DNA of 64,000 nucleotides, from NCBI GenBank assembly GCA_021648225.1, contig JAKITE010000003.1:1-64000 (forward strand). The letters are read 5' to 3'. Positions 54,724-63,650 of the stretch are shown one piece after another. Source of the stretch: Paracoccaceae bacterium. Lineage in GTDB: Bacteria; Pseudomonadota; Alphaproteobacteria; Rhodobacterales; Rhodobacteraceae. The translations under genes and the position numbers were made by a program. The first letter of the stretch is position 1, and each line of letters starts with the position of its first letter. The notes under the pieces are model-generated. The model saw only the letters and a list, made by a program, of their open reading frames with translations. It made no database searches and had not been told where the DNA came from.

Positions 54724-56046
54724 CTAATTTTCGGGTTGGGTTTTGCGCCGGTTGGCGGAGGAAGGGATGCTCATGTCCTTACGATATTTGGCAATCGTCC
54801 TGCGCGCAATATCTACTCCGTCACTTCTTAAAATATTTACAATTCTGTCATCCGATAGCGGTTTTTTGTGGTTTTCTTCATCAATAAGGGATTTAATACG
54901 CGAACGAATTTCCATCGACGAATATTCGCTATTTTTGTCGATTGACAGGATTTTTGACACAAAAAAGTATTTCAGCTCAAACACACCACGTTCACAGATC
55001 AGATATTTGCCGTTGGTAACCCGGCTGATGGTCGATTCGTGCACATTCAGCGAATCAGCAATTTGCGCCAAAGTCAGCGGTAACATCGCGGATTGACCCT
55101 GTTCAAAAAATGCAAATTGATGCTGCACAATCGCGGTGGCGGCTTTCAAAATGGTTTGGGCGCGTTGATCAAGGGCTTTGATCAACCAGTTGGCGGATTG
55201 TTCGCAATCATGGGCAAAAATCAGGGCTTTGTCGTCTTTGGCAGCAATTTCGGCGGCATATTCATGGTTTACCAAAACCCGGGGCAAGGCCGAGGTAACC
55301 AGTTCCACCCGCCAAACGCCCATGGCGGTGCGTTTTACCTGCACATCGGGATGGGATTCCTGTACCGGAGATTGCGAAAACCCCGATGCAGGGCGCGGAT
55401 TCAGACGCCGGATTTCTGCCAGAATTTCAGCCGTTTCCGGCCCGCCTTCGCCGATAATCGCACCAATTGCGGCTGCATCATTTTTGGCCACCAAGGGCAG
55501 GTTTTCCAGCACCATTTCCATGACCGGATCAAACCGGTTGCTGTCAACCAGTTGCAGCCGCAAGCATTCTTTCAGGCTGCGTGCGCCAATACCGGCGGGT
55601 TCGCAGGCGTGCACCAGCATCAATGCTGATTCGACATCGCTGGTTTTTGCGTTTAGCCGGTCCGCCAGCTCAAATACCGGCGCGGATAAATAGCCGTTTT
55701 CGTCTAGCTCCCCGATCAGGTTCATCGCCAGATTTTTGTGGGCTTGCGGTGCGGCCATTAAGGAAATCTGGCCAGATAACACATCAATCAGGCTTTGTTT
55801 GGCTGAAATCAGATCTACCGGATCAAAATCCAGCGCGGGTGCTGAACCACTGTTTGGCCCTGAAAGTATTGGCCGGTCCACCGGGGGGGTTTCCAGTTCC
55901 AGCAGCGGGTTTTTTTCGACCTCTTCTTCAAGAAGCTTTTTCAGATCAAGCTGGTTGAGCTGCAATATTTCAATGGCCTGACGCAGTTGTGGCGTCATCG
56001 ACAGGCGTTGGCCCTGTTTTAGAACAATGCTTTGCTTTAATGCCAT
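54724..56046 (-). CDS. rpoN: RNA polymerase sigma-54 factor
   Basis: A 440-residue sigma-54. The N-terminal activator-interaction region is glutamine-rich (LKQGQRLSMTPQLRQAIEIL), the core-binding part contains ELDENGYLSAPV and EPAGIGARSLKECLRLQL, and the RpoN box is ARRTIAKYRKDMSIPSSANR near the end. The acidic region II is short. It directs transcription of nitrogen, motility and stress genes with enhancer-binding activators. Confidence 0.96.
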   Translation of the reverse strand: MALKQSIVLKQGQRLSMTPQLRQAIEILQLNQLDLKKLLEEEVEKNPLLELETPPVDRPILSGPNSGSAPALDFDPVDLISAKQSLIDVLSGQISLMAAPQAHKNLAMNLIGELDENGYLSAPVFELADRLNAKTSDVESALMLVHACEPAGIGARSLKECLRLQLVDSNRFDPVMEMVLENLPLVAKNDAAAIGAIIGEGGPETAEILAEIRRLNPRPASGFSQSPVQESHPDVQVKRTAMGVWRVELVTSALPRVLVNHEYAAEIAAKDDKALIFAHDCEQSANWLIKALDQRAQTILKAATAIVQHQFAFFEQGQSAMLPLTLAQIADSLNVHESTISRVTNGKYLICERGVFELKYFFVSKILSIDKNSEYSSMEIRSRIKSLIDEENHKKPLSDDRIVNILRSDGVDIARRTIAKYRKDMSIPSSANRRKTQPEN

Positions 56047-56076
56047 TTTACGCTTTCATCAGCGCAAAACCTTGCG

Positions 56077-56826
56077 CTAAATTCTAAATTGTTCGCCCAG
56101 ATATACCCGTCGAACATTGTCATCCTGCACTACCTCTGCGGGAGTTCCGCTCATTAATACGACACCGTCGTGCAGAATATAAGCCCGATCGACGATCTCT
56201 AAGGTCTCTCTTACATTATGATCGGTTATCAAAACTCCAATACCGCGATCTTTTAAATGGGCAACAAGTTCACGAATTTCGTTAACCGCGATTGGGTCCA
56301 CCCCGGCAAACGGCTCATCAAGCAGCACATATTTGGGCTGGCTGGCCAGACAGCGCGCGATTTCAACGCGGCGGCGTTCGCCACCCGACAGGGAAAGTGC
56401 CGAGGCACGGCGCAGGTGGGTAATGGAAAACTCCGCCAGCAATTCATCCAGCTTTTGTTGGCGTTTGCCTTTGTCTTTGATAGATAATTCAAGTATCGCG
56501 CGGATATTATCCTCAACAGAAAGCCCGCGAAAAATCGAGGCTTCTTGCGGTAAATAGCCAATGCCCAGTTTGGCACGGCGATACATCGGCATATAGGTCA
56601 CCTCTACCCCGTCAACCGATACGCTGCCGGAATCGGGGTTAACCAGCCCTGCGATCGAATAAAAACAGGTGGTCTTGCCCGCGCCATTGGGGCCAAGCAG
56701 GGCGACAACCTCGCCCTGATGCAGTTCAATCGAGACATCCCGCAATACCGGTTTGCGCTTATACGCCTTGGAGATGTTGCGAATCACCAAGCCGCCATCG
56801 CCTTTTGTCAGGGTCAGGTCAGGCAT
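56077..56826 (-). CDS. lptB: LPS export ABC transporter ATPase LptB
   Basis: The 249-residue cytoplasmic ATPase of the LptB2FGC complex that extracts lipopolysaccharide from the inner membrane. Walker A is LLGPNGAGKTTCFYSIAGL at about residues 44-62, the signature is LSGGERRRVEIARCLA, Walker B is YVLLDEPFAGVDP, and the H-loop ITDHNVRE. It overlaps lptA by one base. Confidence 0.97.
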   Translation of the reverse strand: MPDLTLTKGDGGLVIRNISKAYKRKPVLRDVSIELHQGEVVALLGPNGAGKTTCFYSIAGLVNPDSGSVSVDGVEVTYMPMYRRAKLGIGYLPQEASIFRGLSVEDNIRAILELSIKDKGKRQQKLDELLAEFSITHLRRASALSLSGGERRRVEIARCLASQPKYVLLDEPFAGVDPIAVNEIRELVAHLKDRGIGVLITDHNVRETLEIVDRAYILHDGVVLMSGTPAEVVQDDNVRRVYLGEQFRI

Positions 56827-57332
56827 TATTCGTTGACCGTGGTCTGGAAAATGGTTTGAACGCGGCCTTCCATTACGGCGGTTCCGGCGTTCAGATCAAT
56901 GCGTAATCGTTCGCCAGACAGGGCATTCGGGCCTTGGGTTAAAATGACATTGCCTTCCATTAATAGATTGCCATCCTCGATTTCATAGATGGCAGTATCC
57001 GATTCGGCGGCTTCTCCGCCGCTGGTGAACACCACATTGCCGTTGGCACGAAGGGCGCGGATGGCACCAATGGCGGCATCTTCTCCGGTGGCATAAAGCA
57101 CCTCTACGCGGTCTGCCGACAGGCGCAATTCGCTAATGCCAATTACCACATTACCGATAAATACCGCTGAATTTTCGCCCTGATCAATTTCCAGACCGTC
57201 AGCCGAGACCTCTACGGTTTGGGCTTCGCCTTTGGGAAGACCGGCAAAAGGCACCTGTGCGCCCTGCGCCAAAGCCGGATTTGAAAACATGGAAAATACC
57301 AGTGCCGCCACGGCAATTAAACCAACTCTCAT
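56826..57332 (-). CDS. lptA: LPS transport periplasmic protein LptA
   Basis: A 168-residue periplasmic bridge protein. Residues 1-22 are a signal peptide ending SNPALA then Q. The OstA-type beta-jellyroll shows VEVSADGLEIDQGENSAVFIG, GNVVFTSGGEAAESDTAIYE and the RIDLNAGTAVMEGRVQTIF end. It forms a filament carrying LPS between LptC and LptD. It lies between lptC and lptB. Confidence 0.93.
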   Translation of the reverse strand: MRVGLIAVAALVFSMFSNPALAQGAQVPFAGLPKGEAQTVEVSADGLEIDQGENSAVFIGNVVIGISELRLSADRVEVLYATGEDAAIGAIRALRANGNVVFTSGGEAAESDTAIYEIEDGNLLMEGNVILTQGPNALSGERLRIDLNAGTAVMEGRVQTIFQTTVNE

Positions 57333-57344
57333 AAATTCCCGACC

Positions 57345-57953
57345 CTATTCTGCTGTATCCAGCGTGACCTTAACGGATTTTTCAAAACTTAGCACCCGAT
57401 TTCCGTTGCTGCCAGCCCCGACGCTGGAAATACGGAAAATTTCCGCCGAGATATGACCCAGCGGGCCGTCGGCCTCGATCATTTCACCGGAAATATAGCC
57501 GGTTTCCAGATTGGCGGTCAGGGTTTTAAGGGTGCCGTCATAGCCATCAGAGGTAATAATGCGCGCGCCATCGGGAAAAACCAGCAATTGTTCTCCCATC
57601 AGGATTTCGGCAGTATCGGCGATGATTTCAACGGAAATTCCCGAGGTAAAATCAAAATTGCTAACCAGATTACTGGCGATAATCCGTTGCAAATCCTGTG
57701 ATTCCGGCTCAATCCGTTCTGCATTCAGGCTGAATATATCACCATCGGCAGTTTTGCCGTTGATCTGCGGGTTATCCAGAAAACTGCCGCTTTCCAGCGC
57801 GTCGAATTCGGCCTGTGAAAAGGTAAAACCGGGATCGAACCCATCGTCTTTGGTGATCAGAAAAACCGTTCCCAACACCGCCAAAGCCATAAGCGGCAAG
57901 ATAATTTTCAAAAGCCCGATCATCCGGGTATAGGTATGGTGTTTCATCGCCAT
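57345..57953 (-). CDS. lptC: LPS export system protein LptC
   Basis: A 202-residue bitopic protein receiving LPS from LptB2FG. It has a single N-terminal membrane helix (LLKIILPLMALAVLGTVFLI) and a periplasmic LptC domain (DFTSGISVEIIADTAEILMG, GYDGTLKTLTANLETGYISG). Starting at ATG 57951-57953 places it one base after the rnd stop; a longer in-frame reading runs back into rnd. The relatives in this order have similar length. Confidence 0.88.
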   Translation of the reverse strand: MAMKHHTYTRMIGLLKIILPLMALAVLGTVFLITKDDGFDPGFTFSQAEFDALESGSFLDNPQINGKTADGDIFSLNAERIEPESQDLQRIIASNLVSNFDFTSGISVEIIADTAEILMGEQLLVFPDGARIITSDGYDGTLKTLTANLETGYISGEMIEADGPLGHISAEIFRISSVGAGSNGNRVLSFEKSVKVTLDTAE

Positions 57954-57954
57954 G

Positions 57955-58566
57955 TTAATGCGAGAAAATATCCACATCCGGCCAGCCAGCCAGATCAAGC
58001 GCGGCGCGGTGCGGCAGGAAATCAAAACAGGCGGCGGCCATATCGGTGCGGTCTTCGCGTGCCAGCATGATATCCAGCGCTGATTTCAGCTTGTGCAGAT
58101 ACAAAACATCCGATGCCGCATAGGCAAGCTGGGCTTTGGTCAGCGTTTCCGCCCCCCAATCGCTGCTTTGTTGTTGTTTGGAAATATCGGTGGCCAGAAT
58201 TTCCTGAAGCAGATTTTTCAGCCCGTGCCGGTCGGTATAGGTGCGCACCAGTTTCGAGGCGATTTTGGTGCAATAAACCGGTGCGGTAACCGCACCAAAC
58301 CGGTGCAGCATGACCGCAATGTCAAACCGGCCAAAATGGAACAGTTTCAGCACATTCGGGTTGGTAAGCATGGCGACCAGATTGGGGGCCTCGGTTTGGG
58401 TTTGGGAAATTTGCACCATATGGGCATTGCCGTCGCCGCTGGATAATTGCACAAGGCAAAGCCGGTCTCGATGCGGGTGCAGCCCCATGGTTTCGCAATC
58501 AATTGCGACAATTTTGCCAAGGTCCAGATCATCCGGCAGGTCGTTTTTATGCAGAAAATTAGCCAT
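57955..58566 (-). CDS. rnd: Ribonuclease D-type 3'-5' exonuclease
   Basis: A 203-residue DEDDy exonuclease domain without the HRDC domains of full-length RNase D, so it is a short form common in alphaproteobacteria. Exo I is VAIDCETMGLHPHRDRLCLV, Exo II LFHFGRFDIAVM, and Exo III YAASDVLYLHKL with the catalytic Asp and Tyr. It probably trims structured RNA 3' ends. It precedes lptC, and the order rnd-lptC-lptA-lptB-rpoN is conserved in Rhodobacterales. Confidence 0.92.
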   Translation of the reverse strand: MANFLHKNDLPDDLDLGKIVAIDCETMGLHPHRDRLCLVQLSSGDGNAHMVQISQTQTEAPNLVAMLTNPNVLKLFHFGRFDIAVMLHRFGAVTAPVYCTKIASKLVRTYTDRHGLKNLLQEILATDISKQQQSSDWGAETLTKAQLAYAASDVLYLHKLKSALDIMLAREDRTDMAAACFDFLPHRAALDLAGWPDVDIFSH

Positions 58567-58627
58567 ATCACCCTCAAAAACTATACCCCTTTGTTATAGG
58601 GACATCTTACCCAAGAAAACCACTATT

Positions 58628-59647
58628 TCAGCGGTGGGCGGATTTTGACATCAACACCAGTGGCACAAACGCGCTAAGGAAAAATAACCGCGCCACATGG
58701 TGAAACGCCACAAAAGCCGGATCCGCGCCAACAACCCCTGCCATGGCCACCATGGTTTCCAACCCGCCCGGCGCCAGCGCAATAATCAGCCAGATCAGCG
58801 GCAGGCCGGTAAGCTGTGAAACCAGCATCGCGGTAAGTATCGCCAGACTTAGCCCGACAAAGGTAATGGCAATACCTGCAAAAGCCGCCTCGCGCAGCAT
58901 CTTTTTGCTAACGCCGCTAAAGCGGGTGCCAATCAGGGTGCCCATCATGATAAATGCCGCCGAAGAAAGCCAGACCGGCAGGTTGCCCGGCGTAAGCCCC
59001 GCGCCATGGCCGACCGAGGACAAAATCATACCGCCCAACAAATAAGCGGCTGGAACTTGCAATTTTAGCAATATTCTACCAAGCACAAAGGCCAAAACAG
59101 CCAGTATCAGTAAATTAGCCACAGAAATATCGGCGCCATATGGTGCGCGCATGGTCATATCCGCATCGGTAAATACCGCAATCGCCACCGGCACCAGTAA
59201 GGTCAGGATCAATATTCGCATGGATTGAATGACGGATACTATTGCGGTATTTGCGCCAATATCAGTGCTGAAACTAAGCACATAGCTAAGATGCCCGGGG
59301 GTTGCGGCCAGTAATCCGGTTTGGCGATCCATGCCAAACCAGCGTTTGAACATCCAGCCGCCCAGCACCATGATCAGGGCAACGCTGATAGACATGGCAA
59401 TCAGGCTAATTGGCCATTTTCCGGCCTCGTCCAGAATTTCGGGGGTAACGCTGGTGCCCAGAACCAGACCAATCACCAGAAATACCGTATCGCGCAACCT
59501 GTCAGGCATTACGGTTTTCAGGCCCAAAAGCCCGGCAACCGAAACAAAACTGGCAGGGCCGGTTAAAAAAGGTGCAGGCACCCCCAGAAACCACGCAAGT
59601 GCTGCGCCAAGCCCGCCAACTGCAATGGTTTGAAATAAAATTCGCAT
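58628..59647 (-). CDS. AbrB-type membrane protein (two AbrB-like repeats)
   Basis: A 339-residue integral membrane protein of the bacterial AbrB family (not the DNA-binding AbrB), with two homologous halves of about 160 residues, each with four or five helices. Typical segments are GLLAATPGHLSYVLSFSTDI and the second-half IALAPGGLETMVAMAGVVGAD. The E. coli member is a putative regulator of aidB and in Rhodobacterales such proteins are often annotated as ammonia monooxygenase-like; the function is unproven. The ATG at 59645-59647 starts the first helix; an upstream TTG at 59680 would add 11 residues. It is divergent from glpK. Confidence 0.85.
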   Translation of the reverse strand: MRILFQTIAVGGLGAALAWFLGVPAPFLTGPASFVSVAGLLGLKTVMPDRLRDTVFLVIGLVLGTSVTPEILDEAGKWPISLIAMSISVALIMVLGGWMFKRWFGMDRQTGLLAATPGHLSYVLSFSTDIGANTAIVSVIQSMRILILTLLVPVAIAVFTDADMTMRAPYGADISVANLLILAVLAFVLGRILLKLQVPAAYLLGGMILSSVGHGAGLTPGNLPVWLSSAAFIMMGTLIGTRFSGVSKKMLREAAFAGIAITFVGLSLAILTAMLVSQLTGLPLIWLIIALAPGGLETMVAMAGVVGADPAFVAFHHVARLFFLSAFVPLVLMSKSAHR

Positions 59648-59721
59648 ATCCGGTTTCTTAAAAATTTGACAATCCGGCAATTAGTTTTCAAAAATACCGA
59701 AAGCCAAGGAGTTTTCCAACC

Positions 59722-61200
59722 ATGCAATATATTCTGGCAATTGATCAAGGCACCACATCCAGCCGTGCCATTATTTTTGATGATAAAATGCAAATTGTTG
59801 ATACCGATCAGCAAGAATTCCGGCAGATTTTCCCGCATTCCGGCTGGGTCGAACATGATCCTGCGGAAATTTGGGCTTCCGTGCTGCAAACCTGTCGTGA
59901 TGTGATTGAAAAAACCGGGATTTCCGCCAATGATATTGCGGCGCTGGGCATTACCAACCAACGTGAAACCACCATTGTCTGGGATAAAACCACCGGCGAG
60001 CCGATATATAATGCCATCGTCTGGCAAGACCGGCGCACGGCTGATAATTGCCACAAGCTGCGCGAGGCGGGCCATGAAGAAATGGTTACCGACAAAACAG
60101 GATTGCTGCTGGACCCGTATTTTTCCGGCACCAAGCTGAACTGGCTGTTGGAAAATGTTGATGGGGCGCGGGTGCGGGCCGAGGCGGGGGAATTGCTGTT
60201 TGGCACCATTGACAGTTTTTTGATCTGGAAGCTGACCGGAAACCATTTTACCGATGCCACCAATGCCGCACGCACCTTATTATATGATATCCGCAAAGGC
60301 TGCTGGAGCCGCGAGATTTGTGATTTGCTGAATATCCCGATGCAAATGCTGCCGCAGGTCAAGGATTGCGCGGCTGATTTCGGCGTGATTCCCGCTGGTG
60401 TTCTGGGGGCTGAAATTCCGATTTCAGGCGTGGCGGGGGATCAACAAGCCGCCACCATCGGGCAGGCTTGTTTTAGCCCCGGCATGATGAAATCAACCTA
60501 TGGCACCGGCTGTTTTGCATTGCTGAATACCGGCGATACTTTGGTAAAATCCAAAAACCGGATGCTGGGCACCATTGCTTATCAACTGGATGGCAAGGTT
60601 ACCTATGCGCTGGAAGGATCTATTTTTATTGCCGGTGCGGTGGTGCAATGGCTGCGCGACGGATTGAAAATTATTGAAAATGCCGGCGAAACCCAGGCAA
60701 TGGCCGAGGCCTCGGACCCAACCCAATCGGTCATAATCGTGCCTGCATTCACCGGCCTTGGCGCGCCCTATTGGAACGCGGAATGTCGCGGCGCGGTCTA
60801 TGGGCTAACCCGCAATTCAGGCCCTGATGAATTTGCCCGTGCTGCACTGGAAAGCGTCGGCTTTCAAACCCGCGATCTGCTGGATGCCATGATGCAGGAT
60901 TGGCAGGGTTCGGGTGAAAATGTGCTGCGGGTTGATGGGGGCCTTAGCGCAAATAACTGGGCCATGCAGTTTTTGTCAGATATCATCGGGGCCAAGGTTG
61001 ACCGGCCGCATGTGTTGGAAACCACCGCGCTGGGCGCGGCATGGCTGGCGGGAATGCGGGCCGGAATTTACCCTGACCAAGCAGGGTTTGCCAAAAGCTG
61101 GGCATTGCAAACCAGATTCGTGCCGAAAATGGCAAAGCCTGAACAAAAAACCAGATATGACGCATGGCAAAGGGCGGTTCGGGCGACATTGGCGGTTTGA
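59722..61200 (+). CDS. glpK: Glycerol kinase
   Basis: A 492-residue FGGY-family kinase making sn-glycerol 3-phosphate. The N-terminal ATP-site phosphate loop [16 protein letters not shown] (residues 6-21), [31 protein letters not shown] near 130, [21 protein letters not shown], and [16 protein letters not shown] fit. AAGGA precedes the ATG. No glpD or glpF lies nearby in this window, so it is a solitary copy here; the neighbouring AbrB-like gene is divergent. Confidence 0.96.
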   Translation: MQYILAIDQGTTSSRAIIFDDKMQIVDTDQQEFRQIFPHSGWVEHDPAEIWASVLQTCRDVIEKTGISANDIAALGITNQRETTIVWDKTTGEPIYNAIVWQDRRTADNCHKLREAGHEEMVTDKTGLLLDPYFSGTKLNWLLENVDGARVRAEAGELLFGTIDSFLIWKLTGNHFTDATNAARTLLYDIRKGCWSREICDLLNIPMQMLPQVKDCAADFGVIPAGVLGAEIPISGVAGDQQAATIGQACFSPGMMKSTYGTGCFALLNTGDTLVKSKNRMLGTIAYQLDGKVTYALEGSIFIAGAVVQWLRDGLKIIENAGETQAMAEASDPTQSVIIVPAFTGLGAPYWNAECRGAVYGLTRNSGPDEFARAALESVGFQTRDLLDAMMQDWQGSGENVLRVDGGLSANNWAMQFLSDIIGAKVDRPHVLETTALGAAWLAGMRAGIYPDQAGFAKSWALQTRFVPKMAKPEQKTRYDAWQRAVRATLAV

Positions 61201-61318
61201 CGCGGGTTTTTTAGCCATCATTGGTTTCAGGCACTTGAATTTCTGATGGAAAACCCCGATATTCCGTGGGATTACACATCAATCGATGTGTTTTGATATT
61301 AATATTTGGAGGGTCACA

Positions 61319-62086
61319 ATGGCCGATAATCAAACAGTTCGCCGCGCCGGTTCTGTCACCCGCTCGGCAGAAATCGACGCCGGGCTGCGCGCCCATATGA
61401 ACAAGGTTTACGGGCTGATGTCCGTTGCCATGATCGTGACCGGTCTGGTTGCCTATTTTGTAGGCAGCGATCTTAACGCGGCTATGAATGGCCAGGAAAC
61501 GCGGTTTTTGTCTTATGGCATGATTAACACCATGTTCTCATCGCCGACGGTTTACATTATTATGTTTGCCCCATTGGCGATGGTGTTTTTGTTTGGCGCT
61601 GCGGTTAACCGTATGTCACAGGCTGGCGCGCAAGCTTTCTTTTATGTGTTTGCGGGCTTGATGGGCCTGTCTATCAGCTCCATCTTTGCCATCTATACCG
61701 GTTATTCGATTGCGAGCACGTTTTTTATAACCTCGATCGCTTTTGCCGGGCTTAGCATGTATGGCTATACCACCAAAAAAGACATTTCCGGTTGGGGCAG
61801 CTTTTTGATCATGGGTGTGATTGGCCTGATTGTGGCGATGATTGTGAATATATTTCTGCAAAGCCCTGCCATTCAGTTTGCCATATCGTCTTTGGGTGTG
61901 CTGATTTTTGCCGGCCTTACCGCCTATGACACGCAAAAAATCAAAACCCAGTATTTGCAAGTGCGCGGCCACCCTGATGGCGAAGCAATTGCAGGCAAGA
62001 TGGCCATTCAGGGCGCGCTGCGGCTTTATCTGGATTTCATCAATCTGTTTATGTTCCTGCTGCACTTTTTGGGCAACCGCAACTAG
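61319..62086 (+). CDS. Bax inhibitor-1/YccA family membrane protein
   Basis: A 255-residue multi-pass protein of the BI-1/TMBIM family. Seven hydrophobic segments follow a polar N-terminus with HMNKVYGLMSVAMIVTGLVA; the signature LMGLSISSIF and the di-aspartyl pore-type residues near TAYDTQKIKTQYLQ are typical. Bacterial members include calcium-leak channels and YccA, which inhibits FtsH. The ATG at 61319 is preceded by GGAGGG, better than any upstream candidate. A strong terminator follows it. Confidence 0.92.
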   Translation: MADNQTVRRAGSVTRSAEIDAGLRAHMNKVYGLMSVAMIVTGLVAYFVGSDLNAAMNGQETRFLSYGMINTMFSSPTVYIIMFAPLAMVFLFGAAVNRMSQAGAQAFFYVFAGLMGLSISSIFAIYTGYSIASTFFITSIAFAGLSMYGYTTKKDISGWGSFLIMGVIGLIVAMIVNIFLQSPAIQFAISSLGVLIFAGLTAYDTQKIKTQYLQVRGHPDGEAIAGKMAIQGALRLYLDFINLFMFLLHFLGNRN

Positions 62087-62106
62087 GCAGATAAAGACAT
62101 GCAATA

Positions 62107-62140
62107 AAAAAAGGCCTGAGGGAAACCTCAGGCCTTTTTT
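62107..62140. terminator. Strong bidirectional rho-independent terminator
   Basis: AAAAAAGGCCTGAGG (62107-62121), loop GAAA, and CCTCAGGCCTTTTTT (62126-62140) form a perfect 15-pair stem including the A- and T-tracts, so it works for both the BI-1 gene and the converging rpmG. Confidence 0.95.
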
Positions 62141-62160
62141 ATTTAACAGTTGGTCAAAAT

Positions 62161-62328
62161 CTATTTGATTTTGCCTTCTTTATATTCGACATGTTTGCGC
62201 GCCACCGGATCATATTTGTTTTTGACCATTTTTTCGGTCATGGTGCGTGCGTTCTTTTTGGCCACATAAAAGTGGCCGGTTCCCGCGCTTGAATTCAGGC
62301 GGATTTTAATTGTTGCTGGCTTCGCCAT
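62161..62328 (-). CDS. rpmG: 50S ribosomal protein L33
   Basis: A 55-residue ribosomal protein beginning [20 protein letters not shown] and ending [13 protein letters not shown]. It lacks the CxxC zinc pairs of the other L33 type, so it is the zinc-independent form usual in alphaproteobacteria. CGGAG lies before the ATG at 62326-62328. A possible upstream -35 TTGACT is at 62401-62406 on the minus strand, with TATAGA at 62381-62386 only 14 bases away, so the promoter assignment is weak. Transcription ends at the shared terminator. Confidence 0.96.
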   Translation of the reverse strand: MAKPATIKIRLNSSAGTGHFYVAKKNARTMTEKMVKNKYDPVARKHVEYKEGKIK

Positions 62329-62420
62329 TGGTCATTCTCCGAAACGGGGGGCAGATTGCCCGAAATTCTTGAATTGGCCTTCTATACCCCTGCGGCCCAG
62401 AGTCAAGTGCCAAGCGGTTT

Positions 62421-63041
62421 TTATGCGCTTAAAAGGCTGAAACGGGACTGGCCACCATCATGCCGGAAAAACGGCACATCATGGCGGTGGTTCGGGTTTT
62501 GGGTTATGCTGATTACCTCTGATAAAACCACCTCGGTAATAAAGGGAAGATCCAGCGATTTTGCCTCAGCCAGATCTATCCAATGCAGGTGGCTCAGCTC
62601 ATCCGAGGCATTGGAAAAATCATCCAGATTTGTGTTAATACCCGCCGCATCCCCCAGAAAAAATCGTGCATCAAACCGGCGCGGCCGGCCCGGCGGGGTA
62701 ATGGCGCGAAAAATAAACCGGAAGGTGTTTTCTTGTGGCAACAACATCAGGCCGGTTTCCTCAGCCAATTCACGCAAAGCAGCTGTGCAAAGCGCCTGCG
62801 CCGCGCCTTTCGGGCTGTTCTGGCCAAGCAATGTAGCGGTTTTTGCATCAATTTCAACCGGTGGCGCAGTGTAATCTTCGGCATCGACCGCGCCACCGGG
62901 AAACACAAATTTATTGGGCATAAATACGGCCTTAGAACCGCGCTGGCCCATTAAAACCTGTGGGTGGGGTTTGTCATGGCGCAGTAAAATAATGGTAGCG
63001 GCATCGCGGATGATTTTGGCTTTGTCGATTTCGGATGTCAT
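62421..63041 (-). CDS. Nudix hydrolase (NUDT19-like)
   Basis: A 206-residue Nudix-fold hydrolase. The conserved core is LRELAEETGLMLLP, matching REUXEEXGU; the upstream half of the Nudix box is stretched by an insertion and its first glutamate appears to be replaced, as in NUDT7/NUDT19-like proteins. The family context (VLMGQRGSKAVFMPNKFVFP, GGAVDAED) suggests a CoA or acyl-CoA diphosphatase, but the substrate is not shown. It is followed by rpmG at a 92-base distance and is preceded by a DUF983 gene on the same strand. Confidence 0.88.
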   Translation of the reverse strand: MTSEIDKAKIIRDAATIILLRHDKPHPQVLMGQRGSKAVFMPNKFVFPGGAVDAEDYTAPPVEIDAKTATLLGQNSPKGAAQALCTAALRELAEETGLMLLPQENTFRFIFRAITPPGRPRRFDARFFLGDAAGINTNLDDFSNASDELSHLHWIDLAEAKSLDLPFITEVVLSEVISITQNPNHRHDVPFFRHDGGQSRFSLLSA

Positions 63042-63077
63042 GGGGCCAGTATGGGGATAGCGGATCAGACTGTCCAG

Positions 63078-63506
63078 CTATTCGCCCGGGGAAAGCTCTG
63101 GTGAAAGTGATGTGTCACGGCCGAACCCGTGCATGCGTTTGGCCCATTGAAGCGCCACAAACATGCCTTTCAGGCGCGGCAGCAAATAAAGCGCCAGTGC
63201 CAGAAACACCACCGAAAAGCCCAGCGCCATCACCCAGCCCTCGGGTCGAAAGGTTTCAAATACTATCAACATTGTCGGGGCCAGAATATGGCCACTGATT
63301 AAAATAGTGGCCCAAGCGGGGCCGTCATCGGCGCGGTGGTGGTGTAATTCTTCGCTGCATACCACACATTCGTCGCGCACCTTTAGGTAATCGCGCATCA
63401 ACGGGCCGCTGCCGCAATTGGGGCATTTGCGTTTCCAGCCGCGTTTTAATGCGGGCTTTACCGGCCTGTCTTCGGGTATTGCTATATTTTCGGGTTCTTG
63501 GTTCAT
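63078..63506 (-). CDS. DUF983 membrane protein
   Basis: A 142-residue protein with a cytoplasmic zinc-ribbon-like N-terminal part (RKCPNCGSGPLMRDYLKV then ECVVCSEEL, giving CxxC...CxxC) and two membrane helices (ATILISGHILAPTMLIVFE and LGFSVVFLALALYLLPRL), the DUF983 pattern. The family is conserved in alphaproteobacteria, often near cytochrome oxidase or Nudix genes, and has no established function. The ATG at 63504-63506 is preferred over one 18 bases upstream. Confidence 0.9.
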   Translation of the reverse strand: MNQEPENIAIPEDRPVKPALKRGWKRKCPNCGSGPLMRDYLKVRDECVVCSEELHHHRADDGPAWATILISGHILAPTMLIVFETFRPEGWVMALGFSVVFLALALYLLPRLKGMFVALQWAKRMHGFGRDTSLSPELSPGE

Positions 63507-63650
63507 CAAATATAACCTAAACATTCAGGCGACCAATTACAGTAGGACAAGCTGCCATGCGGCGGGATGTCTCGATTTGCCGGTTTTTTCAAAAACCCGC
63601 GACGGAAAGGCAAGGCTGGTGCGTTTAGCTTTGTATAGGTAAAAGAACGG